From VAZQ01 sp963841705 (GTDB lineage Bacteria; Pseudomonadota; Alphaproteobacteria; Rhizobiales; Xanthobacteraceae), in assembly GCA_963841705.1 (NCBI GenBank), contig CAWJDY010000019.1, positions 62,001 to 126,000 on the forward strand: a stretch of 64,000 nucleotides of DNA. The letters run 5' to 3'. Position 1 is the stretch's first letter, and each line of letters opens with the position of its first letter. The translations under genes were made by a program, and so were the position numbers. The notes beneath the pieces were generated by a model. The model was not told where the DNA came from, did no database searches, and worked only from the letters and a program-made list of their open reading frames with translations. Shown here one piece after another: positions 9,232 through 16,783 of the stretch.

Positions 9232-10254
9232 TCAGCGACGGTACGGCCCCAGGGTTTGAACCGCAGCCGCGACAAACGAGCTGTCAATCACGCCGTCGAG
9301 ATCGACTCTCCCCTTGATCAGACCCTGTTCGGCGTAAAACGCAAGATCATAGGCCAGGCTCGCCTTGTTGACGTGCCCGTCCGGATTCATGCCGGTGGGC
9401 GTGATCAGCTTGTAGATCTCGCGGCTCTTCACCGGGGTCGACTCGGAGAGAATGGAGATGACTTCGTCGGCAGTCGGCCCATCCAGCCGGCCGTTCTTCA
9501 GCGCGTCATTGTAGAAGCGAACCGCGCGGATATAGGCGCGCATGAAGCGCTTGGCGGCGTCTGTCTGTCGCAGCGCGAACTCCTCAGCATAGAGAAGCAC
9601 CGCGATCTGGTGATTGGGCAGGATCTCGTCGTCCGATTTGATCAGCACCGCATCGCCGTTCCGAATCGCAAATGCCGGGGCCGGCTCGGCCGAAGCCGAG
9701 GCATCGACCGACTTGTTCCTGAGCGCGGCAACGTGGTCGGGGAGCGGAAGATCGACCGTCTCCACGTCGGAGTATTTCAACCCCGCGGAATGCAGCAGCG
9801 TGTTCAGGGTCGATGTATTGCTGACGCCAGGCGCATTCATCGCAAACTTCATGCCCTTGAGATCCGTGAGCTCCTTGTAGCGCCCGCTCTCCACAAGGTC
9901 CTTGCGCACAAGGATCTTGGTGGCGCCGTAGCCCGGCGGGGATGAGGCTTTGTCCGCGACGATCTTGATCCTGATACCGCGGGCCACGGCATTGTACAGC
10001 CCGGCGGAGGCGGAGCCCGCGCCCGCCTGGATCTGCCCGGCGCCGAGCGGGGCCACCATGTCGGCGGCCGAGCGAAAGTTGGTGACTTTCACTTCCAACC
10101 CCTCGGTCTGGAAGTAGCCTTTCTTCTCCGCGATGTAGATCGGCGCATCGCTGGTGCTGCTGGTGGCGCCGACGGTTATGACCTGCGCCGCGGCGATGCC
10201 GGGCATCAGCAGCAACATGATGGCGAGGATTATCGTGACGGGCTTGCGTTTCAA
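9232..10254 (-). CDS. NMT1/THI5-like ABC transporter substrate-binding protein
   Basis: 340 residues with signal peptide (IILAIMLLLMPGIAAAQ). The mature start VITVGATSSTSDAPIYIAEK and KKGYFQTEGLEVKVTNFRSA are typical of the NitT/TauT family that binds sulfonates, nitrate or pyrimidine precursors. Upstream on the same strand only the tail of a matching permease remains (10427-10621), so the transporter was probably broken by deletion. It is first in a five-gene leftward run. Confidence 0.87.
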   Translation of the reverse strand: MKRKPVTIILAIMLLLMPGIAAAQVITVGATSSTSDAPIYIAEKKGYFQTEGLEVKVTNFRSAADMVAPLGAGQIQAGAGSASAGLYNAVARGIRIKIVADKASSPPGYGATKILVRKDLVESGRYKELTDLKGMKFAMNAPGVSNTSTLNTLLHSAGLKYSDVETVDLPLPDHVAALRNKSVDASASAEPAPAFAIRNGDAVLIKSDDEILPNHQIAVLLYAEEFALRQTDAAKRFMRAYIRAVRFYNDALKNGRLDGPTADEVISILSESTPVKSREIYKLITPTGMNPDGHVNKASLAYDLAFYAEQGLIKGRVDLDGVIDSSFVAAAVQTLGPYRR

Positions 10255-10426
10255 GGTCGGGCATTCCTCAGGCCGGCATCAAGCAGGGAATCGTCTGCCG
10301 CTCGTGGCGACGGTAGACGCGAAAATCCGCATCCTTGGTGAGAAGGATAGGGTCGGGCATGAGCACGTATTGTATTACATCTAGCAGAATCGCAATACGC
10401 GTTATGCAGCCGGTAAAAAAACAGTC

Positions 10427-10621
10427 TCAGCCGTGCCCGGCGCGGGTCCAGGGCATCAGCAGACGTTCCGCGAGCGCCACCAGTCCAAACAGCGCAATTC
10501 CGAGAATGCTGAGCCAGACCAGGGCGGCCCAGGCCAGCGCGGTGTCGAGCTGAGAATTGGCGGAAAGGAGCAGATTGCCCAGTCCGCTCACGGAACCTAC
10601 CTTGCTCACGGCCATGTTCAT
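10427..10621 (-). pseudogene. C-terminal remnant of a NitT/TauT-type ABC permease
   Basis: About 60 codons reading leftward end in a strongly hydrophobic helix, AWAALVWLSILGIALFGLVA, followed by LAERLLMPW. This is the usual last membrane segment and tail of SsuC/TauC-like permeases (about 260 residues when complete). Everything upstream is missing. It precedes the NMT1-type binding protein on the same strand, as expected of its former operon partner. Confidence 0.65.
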
Positions 10622-10689
10622 CCGCGTGGGACGGGAGCTCGGGGTTTGCGGCGAGCCATTGGGCGCGCGGGAGCAGGAGGAAACCAGAC

Positions 10690-11088
10690 ATGCCCAAGCG
10701 TGAGGTATCGAGCAGCGCCATCAGAAAGCCGGTCGGAGTTTTCTCCCAGGCCACTGTCATCGAGGCAAAAGGCAAGCTCGTCTTCATCTCTGGCATGACG
10801 GCGCGACGCCCGGATGGATCGATCGCCGGCATTGGCGATATTACGGAACAGACGCGGCAGGTCTGCGAGAACATCAAAGCCGCGGTCGAGGCGGCAGGCG
10901 GGACGCTCGATGACGTCTGCCGGGTTGATGTCTACGTGCGCAACATGGAGCATTTCGAAGCAATCCACAAAGTGCGCAGCCAGTATTTCAAGCCGCCGCT
11001 GCCGGCGTCCACGATGGTCGAGGTCACCAAGATGGTCTCTCCGGACTACCTCATAGAGATCAACGCGATCGCAGTCGTCGCGGAATAA
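10690..11088 (+). CDS. RidA (YjgF/YER057c/UK114) family protein
   Basis: 132 residues of the Rid fold, which hydrolyses reactive enamine/imine intermediates as a cytosolic trimer. Typical pieces are LVFISGMTARRPDGSI, TLDDVCRVDVYVRNMEHFEA and the end FKPPLPASTMVEVTKMVSPD. A ribosome site (GGAGGA) precedes the ATG. The active-site arginine segment of true RidA (RxxxxV) is modified to ASTMVEV, so it may belong to a Rid subgroup rather than canonical RidA. Monocistronic. Confidence 0.88.
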   Translation: MPKREVSSSAIRKPVGVFSQATVIEAKGKLVFISGMTARRPDGSIAGIGDITEQTRQVCENIKAAVEAAGGTLDDVCRVDVYVRNMEHFEAIHKVRSQYFKPPLPASTMVEVTKMVSPDYLIEINAIAVVAE

Positions 11089-11294
11089 CGTCGATGTCGC
11101 CAGACGATTACGAGGCCGCAGATGCTCCCTGAAGGCACACCGAAGCTCGACGAGGTCCTCATTAACAATGGTACTGGAAATCTACGACGGCCCGCACCAT
11201 CCGGAGACACCCTCCTGGTACACTGACGAGCGCGACGCGCGCTGAGGCTAATGCGTCACCGGCGTTTGCAACCCTTGTTTCTGCGAGCACCTCA

Positions 11295-13178
11295 TCAGGA
11301 CGACGGAGTGGAAACCAGCGCGCCGCGTATGAGCCATGCGTAGACAAGATCGATCGGATGCGAAGTCTTCTCCAGTCCCATACGGGCGAGGCACTCCCGC
11401 TCCAGTGGCGTTGCGGGAGCCGAAACAGCGCCCCTGGCCACAAGCCCGGCAAGCCGCAGCGGCGAGGAAGCGCGCAGGAGCGCAAGCGCAGGTAACAGGC
11501 GCTGCTCGGTCGCAGTAAAATCCGTGCCGAAGGGAAAGCGCGGCAGCAGCCCTGCTGCGCGCAGCGGCTCTAGCGCCTGGGCGATGCGGCTCGGCGTATT
11601 GTCGCGCCATGCCGGGGGCAGCTCGAAACTCGGCTCGATCTTTCCCGCGTGCTTCGCGCGCGCGAGCAGCTCGCCCTGGAAACGCGAGTCCGCCACTGAG
11701 AGCATGGCCGCGATCACCTCGCGATCGGACTTTCCGCGCAGGTCAGCAATACCATACTCCGTCACCACGACATCGCGGAGATGGCGCGGGATGGTGGTGT
11801 GGCCGTAGTTCCAGCGGATGTTGGAGGCTACCCGCCCTGCGGTCGTGCGCGTGGCAGGAAGCACAATGATCGAGCGGGCGCCTTGGAGCGCAAAAGCCTG
11901 GGCAACAAAGTTATACTGTCCACCGACCCCGCTCACCACTCGCCCGTCCTCGAGACCATCTGAGATCACTGCGCCAAGCAGCGTTGCCATCATCGCATGA
12001 TTGATGAACCGGCCGTGGACCCTGGCGCGTCGCTTAGCGGGTTCATCGTCCCCGTAGAGCTCGTTGACGAACGAGACCGAGGTCATGCGCAGCTTCGCAA
12101 GCTCCGCCGCCGGCATCTCCCGCAGCGTGCGATAGAAATCCCGCGATCCCACAAAAAACGCCGCCTCCAGCACGGTGCCGTCCACCTCGCGCTTGAGGAT
12201 GCCGGCATCGCGCAACGCAAGGAATCCCTCGACCAGCATCTCGCTCACGCCATGCAGGCCGATATCGAACGTTCCGCACTCCCGCAGTCCGCCGGGAGCG
12301 CAATTCGCGGGATCGAGCCGCGCGACAGCGCGCACATAATCCGAATTGTGCCGATGGCGCAGAATGAGCGCGTGCGTCACCGCCTCCCCGAGCGAGCCGA
12401 TGCCGAGCTGCAGCGTGCCGCCGTCAACCACGGTGCGCGCGACGTTGAGACCCGCAGCAAATTCCGCAAGCCCGATCGGCTCGCGCGGCGCGCCGAAGAG
12501 GGGAAAATCGGTCTGCGGCGATTCCAACACAAAATCGAGCTCGGTCGCGGCAATGTCCGCGTCGCCCGGCATGAAAGGCAGCTCGGAGTTGACCTGGCCC
12601 GCGAACAAAAAATCGGTCTCCCCCCGCCGGCGCGCGGCCAGCGCATCGAGCGTGAGATCGGGATTGCAGCTCAGGCTCAAGCGGGTCTCGCCGGCGCGCG
12701 CTTGCTTGGCCACGAGCTGCGCGACCACATTGACCCCGCGCGCGAGCAGATAACCCAGTGCGTGGGTATAATTGGCGCAGATGTAGTCGCGTTGCGAGGC
12801 GGCGATCGCAAGCCGCGTGCCGGGCTGAAAAAAGAATTCGTCGACCTGCACGTTGGGCGGTAGCCGGCGCTGCTGAAGCGCTACGGCATAGGCAAGCTCG
12901 GGGTACCCGGCGAAGATCCGCTCCGTCAGGGGCTGCAGGAAGCGCCGCTCAAGCTCCGACTTGCTTCGCGGCTTTTCCAGGGTGAGCGCCGTGAAAATGC
13001 GCAGCTGAATGGAAGCATCAGCGGCCGCGCGCGCGTATAACGCATTGGCGACGTGATTGGCCTTACCGAGGCCAAGCGGCAAGGCGAGCATGATCTGCTT
13101 ACCGACTCGCGCGATGATGGTGTCGGCAAGATCATCCGGATCATCGAACGGTTCGGGGCTTCCCCCGGTGTGCTTCAT
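11295..13178 (-). CDS. Acetyl-CoA hydrolase / CoA-transferase family protein
   Basis: 627 residues, in the size class of acetyl-CoA hydrolase/4-hydroxybutyrate CoA-transferase proteins. Seen are IIARVGKQIMLALPLGLGKA, the central DGGTLQLGIGSLGEAVTHAL, the late VSGVGGQYNFVAQAFALQGA, and VVTEYGIADLRGKSDREVI. It moves CoA between acyl groups, or hydrolyses acetyl-CoA, in the cytosol. It is last in the leftward beta-oxidation run, 169 nt after the FadJ-like gene, where it could manage acyl-CoA end products. A TAGGGTGG-type repeat sits in that gap. Confidence 0.88.
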   Translation of the reverse strand: MKHTGGSPEPFDDPDDLADTIIARVGKQIMLALPLGLGKANHVANALYARAAADASIQLRIFTALTLEKPRSKSELERRFLQPLTERIFAGYPELAYAVALQQRRLPPNVQVDEFFFQPGTRLAIAASQRDYICANYTHALGYLLARGVNVVAQLVAKQARAGETRLSLSCNPDLTLDALAARRRGETDFLFAGQVNSELPFMPGDADIAATELDFVLESPQTDFPLFGAPREPIGLAEFAAGLNVARTVVDGGTLQLGIGSLGEAVTHALILRHRHNSDYVRAVARLDPANCAPGGLRECGTFDIGLHGVSEMLVEGFLALRDAGILKREVDGTVLEAAFFVGSRDFYRTLREMPAAELAKLRMTSVSFVNELYGDDEPAKRRARVHGRFINHAMMATLLGAVISDGLEDGRVVSGVGGQYNFVAQAFALQGARSIIVLPATRTTAGRVASNIRWNYGHTTIPRHLRDVVVTEYGIADLRGKSDREVIAAMLSVADSRFQGELLARAKHAGKIEPSFELPPAWRDNTPSRIAQALEPLRAAGLLPRFPFGTDFTATEQRLLPALALLRASSPLRLAGLVARGAVSAPATPLERECLARMGLEKTSHPIDLVYAWLIRGALVSTPSS

Positions 13179-13184
13179 ATCAGC

Positions 13185-13340
13185 TGCGTAGGGTGGACAA
13201 AGGTGCGCGCTTCAGCGTGACCTTCCGCGTGGGCAAAATCGACGCAGACAAGTTTACGCAGTCTGCGCAAGCTTGACTGCGTTGCGCCGTGCCCATGTGG
13301 AAAAGCCACGTCAGACGATTTTGCCCACCCTACGGTTTCA
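13185..13340. repeat. Inverted repeat related to the GTAGGGTGG family
   Basis: Between the FadJ-like and CoA-transferase genes. The ends are GCGTAGGGTGGACAAA and GCCCACCCTACGG, facing each other about 140 bp apart, with inner inverted matches (GGGCAAAATCG against CGATTTTGCCC). The termini match those of hairpins at 4.3-4.5 kb and 20.6 kb. Confidence 0.6.
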
Positions 13341-13347
13341 GGTGCCT

Positions 13348-15489
13348 TCATGTCAGGCGCGACCAACCCGGATCGGGTTGGAAGCGCTCACCGTGGGCTT
13401 GCACGAGGCGCTCCAGTTCTCGGCGAATGGCGTCAGCTCCGCGTGCCCTGGCGTAATGCATGGGACCGCCGCGGAACGGGGCAAACCCGGTCGCGAAGAT
13501 CATTGCGGCATCGACGATGTCCTCGTCCGCCACGACGCCCTCGCGCAGGCAGGCGACGCACGCATCCAGCATGGGCAGGATCAGCCGGTCGATCATCGCA
13601 TCCGTCGGCGGCGGGGCATCGCGGTCCTTCACGGCCTCGCCGTTCTTCCAGATGTAGAAGCCCTTGCCGGTCTTGCGGCCGAGATCACCCAACCCGACCT
13701 TGGTGCGCAGCAGCTCTGAGACCTCGGGCATCGGACGATCGAGGCTCGCCTTGAGACTCTCGCCGACATGCAGGCAGATATCGAGGCCAACCTGGTCCGC
13801 CAGCTCGATCGGGCCCATCGGCATGCCGAACGACACGGCGGCCGCATCGATGATCTCACGTTTTGTCCCTTCTGCCAGCATGACCATGGCTTCGAGCATG
13901 TAGGGGGTAAGCGCGCGATTGACCAAGAAGCCCGGCGCGCTCTTCACCGGGGCGGGCAGGCGATCGATGCGGCCGAGGAATGCGCGTCCCCGCGCCAGGA
14001 CATCAGGCGCTGCCTGATCATGGCTCACCACCTCGACCAGCTGCATGCGCGAAACCGGATTGAAGAAATGCAGGCCGATCAGATGATCGGGCCGCTGCAA
14101 TTGCGCGCGCAGCTCCTCCAGCGGAATGCTCGACGTGTTGGTGGCGAGAATGGCGCCAGGCTTCATTCGCGGTTCGGTGGCAGCATAGACCTTGCGCTTG
14201 AGGTCGAGCGTCTCCGGCACCGCTTCAATGACAAGGTCGGCGGAGCGCACGCCCTCGCCCTTGAGGTCGGGGATGAGCCGGTCGAGCCCATCGCGAGTCT
14301 CCGTGCGCTTGTGTCCGATCTTTCCAAACAGATCGGCCGCGCGTTGCACCGCCTTGGCAAGCGGCTCGGGCTGCATGTCGGCAAGCGTCACCACAAACCC
14401 ATGCCAGGCGCACCAGGCCGCAATGTCGCCCCCCATGGCGCCCGCGCCAATGACGTGCACCCGGCGCCCGGACCAATCCCCGTCCGACATCGCCTTGAGC
14501 CGCTCGCGCAGGAAGAAGACCCGCACCAGGTTTCTGGATGTGTCGGAGACGAGCAGCCGCGCGAACGACGCGATCTCCGCCTTCTGCATCTCCTGGCGAT
14601 CCCCGCCATGCTTCTCCCACAGGTCGATCAGGGCATGGGGCGCGGGATAGTGTTGGACCGGCGCCCTCCTTGCGGTCTGCGCGCGCATGCGCTCAGCCGC
14701 GAGCCTGCGACCGAGCCTGGTATTGATGACGTCGACCAGCATGCCGCCGCGCCTGCTCTTGAGCTTGCCCGCCAGCGCAGCGGCGGCGGCAGCCTTCACG
14801 TGCCGCTCAGGGACGACCGCATCCACCAGGCCCAGCGATCTCGCCCGGTTCGCGCGGACATTGCGGCCGGTGAGCATCATGGTCATTGCTTCGATCGGAT
14901 TGATCAGCCGCGGCAAGCGCACCGTGCCACCGAGACCGGGATGCAGCCCCAGCATCACTTCGGGAAATCCGAGCCGTGCATCCTCGACTGCGATGCGGTA
15001 GTCGCATGCGAGCGCTAGCTCGAGACCCCCGCCCAGGCAATAGCCGTGGATGACGGCGACGGTCGGTATGCTCAACCGATCGAGGCGATCGACGAGCGCG
15101 TGCGCTTCGTTCAAACGATTCTCGATAAACGCGAGATCGGTCATGCCACGGAATTCGCCGATGTCGGCGCCGGCAATGAATCCACTCGGCTTGGCCGACC
15201 GCAGCACGACGCCCCTGGGCTGCTCGCGCTCGATGCGAGAGAGCACATCGCCGAGCTCGGCGAAAACCTCTTCGTTCAGCGTGTTTGCGCTCGAGCCCGC
15301 CTTGTCGAGCACGAGCCAGGCGACACCTTGGTCATCGCGCGCAAGCTTCCAGTGCCGCCAGCCATTACCGTCATGCGCAGGCTCGTCCGGCGCAGCCGCG
15401 TCTTGCGCTTCTGGACCACCCTCCGGGCCGCGCGAGAGCGGACCGAGCTCCAGGTCGCGCGGATGCAGAACGTCCCAAGCCTTGCCCAT
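13348..15489 (-). CDS. Multifunctional 3-hydroxyacyl-CoA dehydrogenase/enoyl-CoA hydratase (FadJ-like)
   Basis: 713 residues carrying two beta-oxidation activities. The N-terminal crotonase domain has SGFIAGADIGEFRGM, HGYCLGGGLELALACDYRIA and LGLHPGLGGTVRLPRLI. The middle has the NAD-binding motif VIGAGAMGGDIAAWCAWHGF, and two C-terminal 3HCDH domains follow (PGFLVNRALTPYMLEAMVML; MPMGPIELADQVGLDI). It hydrates enoyl-CoA, then oxidises the 3-hydroxy product. It lies 7 nt after the thiolase gene, its partner enzyme. Complete, with no frameshift seen. Confidence 0.95.
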   Translation of the reverse strand: MGKAWDVLHPRDLELGPLSRGPEGGPEAQDAAAPDEPAHDGNGWRHWKLARDDQGVAWLVLDKAGSSANTLNEEVFAELGDVLSRIEREQPRGVVLRSAKPSGFIAGADIGEFRGMTDLAFIENRLNEAHALVDRLDRLSIPTVAVIHGYCLGGGLELALACDYRIAVEDARLGFPEVMLGLHPGLGGTVRLPRLINPIEAMTMMLTGRNVRANRARSLGLVDAVVPERHVKAAAAAALAGKLKSRRGGMLVDVINTRLGRRLAAERMRAQTARRAPVQHYPAPHALIDLWEKHGGDRQEMQKAEIASFARLLVSDTSRNLVRVFFLRERLKAMSDGDWSGRRVHVIGAGAMGGDIAAWCAWHGFVVTLADMQPEPLAKAVQRAADLFGKIGHKRTETRDGLDRLIPDLKGEGVRSADLVIEAVPETLDLKRKVYAATEPRMKPGAILATNTSSIPLEELRAQLQRPDHLIGLHFFNPVSRMQLVEVVSHDQAAPDVLARGRAFLGRIDRLPAPVKSAPGFLVNRALTPYMLEAMVMLAEGTKREIIDAAAVSFGMPMGPIELADQVGLDICLHVGESLKASLDRPMPEVSELLRTKVGLGDLGRKTGKGFYIWKNGEAVKDRDAPPPTDAMIDRLILPMLDACVACLREGVVADEDIVDAAMIFATGFAPFRGGPMHYARARGADAIRRELERLVQAHGERFQPDPGWSRLT

Positions 15490-15496
15490 GCGCGCC

Positions 15497-16783
15497 CTAC
15501 ACCGTCTCGATCAGCATGGCGCCGCCCTGCCCGCCGCCTATGCATTCGGTCGCAATCCCCTGCCTGATGCCAAGGCGCTTCATCGCGTTGACCAGATGCA
15601 GCACAATGCGATTGCCGCTGGCGCCGACGGGATGCCCGAGCCCGATGGCCCCGCCGTCAACATTCAGCCTGTCCCGCGCGATGCGCCCTGCCGGATGCTC
15701 AAGGTGCAGCACCTCGCGGCAGAATTTTTCGTCCTCCCAGGCGGCGAGGCAAGACAGCACCTGCGCAGCAAATGCCTCGTTCAGCTCCCATAGCTCGATA
15801 TCGCCGAGCGCAAGGCGATGGCGGCGCAGGATGGCGGTGGAGCACAGCACCGGCCCCAGCCCCATGATGGAAGGGTCGAGCGCCGACCATTCGCTGTCCA
15901 CGATCACCGCGCGAGGCTGGAGCCCATGCTGCTTGAGCGCCTGTTCCGAGGCCAGGATCACCCAGGAGGCTCCGTCGGTGATCTGCGAGCTGTTGCCCGC
16001 GGTCACCTTTCCCCATGGACGTTCGAAGGCCGGCTTGAGCTGACCGAGCTTTTCCACAGTGCTGTCGGGGCGTGCGCCGTCATCATGGTCATAGATCCGG
16101 CCATTGCGGGTAAACGCGGGCTCGATCTCGCCCGCGAACCATCCTTCCTTCTGCGCGCGCCCCAGCCGCTGCTGGCTTTCGACGGCATAGCGATCGGCGT
16201 CGAGCCGCGTCACGGCGAAGAGATGGGCGAGGATCTCCGCCGTCTGTCCCATGTTGAGCTCAACCACGGGATCGGTCAGGCCGCGCTCGAGGCCAATCAC
16301 CGGCTTGAGGAACGACGGCCGGAATCCGAGCACGGCAGTGATGCGAGACCAGAGGTCGCGCGCGCCGGCAAGCCGCGCGTACCAGTCCACCGCACTGCGG
16401 CGGAACATCAGCGGGCTGTGGCTCAGCGCCTCCGCCCCGCCCGCGAGGACGAGATCAGATCGCCCCTCGCGGATCGATTTGTAACCCACATCGATCGACA
16501 GCATGCCCGAGCCGCAGTTGATCTGCACCGTGAATGCGGTCATCTCCGCGCCCATGCCAAGGCGGAGCGCGGCGACGCGCGCCGGGTTCATCTCGTCGGC
16601 CATGACGTTGACGCAGCCGAGGATGACCTCGTCGAACGCATCGGGCGCAAATGGCTGCCGCAGCAGGAGCGGACGCCCGCAAGCCACCGCGAGGTCCACG
16701 GGTGTGAATGGTCCGGGTCTCCCGCGCGCGCGGATGAACGGCGTGCGGCTGCCGTCGACGATATAGACGGGCCGGCCTTCTAT
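15497..16783 (-). CDS. Acetyl-CoA C-acyltransferase (FadI-like thiolase), start codon uncertain
   Basis: Last step of beta-oxidation: thiolytic cleavage of 3-ketoacyl-CoA. Nucleophile segment VQINCGSGMLSIDVGYKSI, late GHPVGASGNRI and ECIGGGQGGAMLIE are all present. The first usual start codon in frame is GTG at 16699, but the conserved thiolase N-terminus (GRPVYIVDGSRTPFIRARG) is encoded upstream of it in the same frame. That stretch, back to an in-frame stop at 16865-16867, has no ATG, GTG or TTG. The end given assumes an ATA start at 16783 overlapping the TAG stop of the acyl-CoA dehydrogenase gene. The minimal reading is 15497-16699. Confidence 0.85.
   Translation of the reverse strand: MEGRPVYIVDGSRTPFIRARGRPGPFTPVDLAVACGRPLLLRQPFAPDAFDEVILGCVNVMADEMNPARVAALRLGMGAEMTAFTVQINCGSGMLSIDVGYKSIREGRSDLVLAGGAEALSHSPLMFRRSAVDWYARLAGARDLWSRITAVLGFRPSFLKPVIGLERGLTDPVVELNMGQTAEILAHLFAVTRLDADRYAVESQQRLGRAQKEGWFAGEIEPAFTRNGRIYDHDDGARPDSTVEKLGQLKPAFERPWGKVTAGNSSQITDGASWVILASEQALKQHGLQPRAVIVDSEWSALDPSIMGLGPVLCSTAILRRHRLALGDIELWELNEAFAAQVLSCLAAWEDEKFCREVLHLEHPAGRIARDRLNVDGGAIGLGHPVGASGNRIVLHLVNAMKRLGIRQGIATECIGGGQGGAMLIETV

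Noticed and set aside
11997..12863. 288-codon rightward frame
   Set aside because: Antisense of the CoA-transferase gene.
13768..15018. 416-codon rightward frame
   Set aside because: Antisense of the FadJ-like gene.
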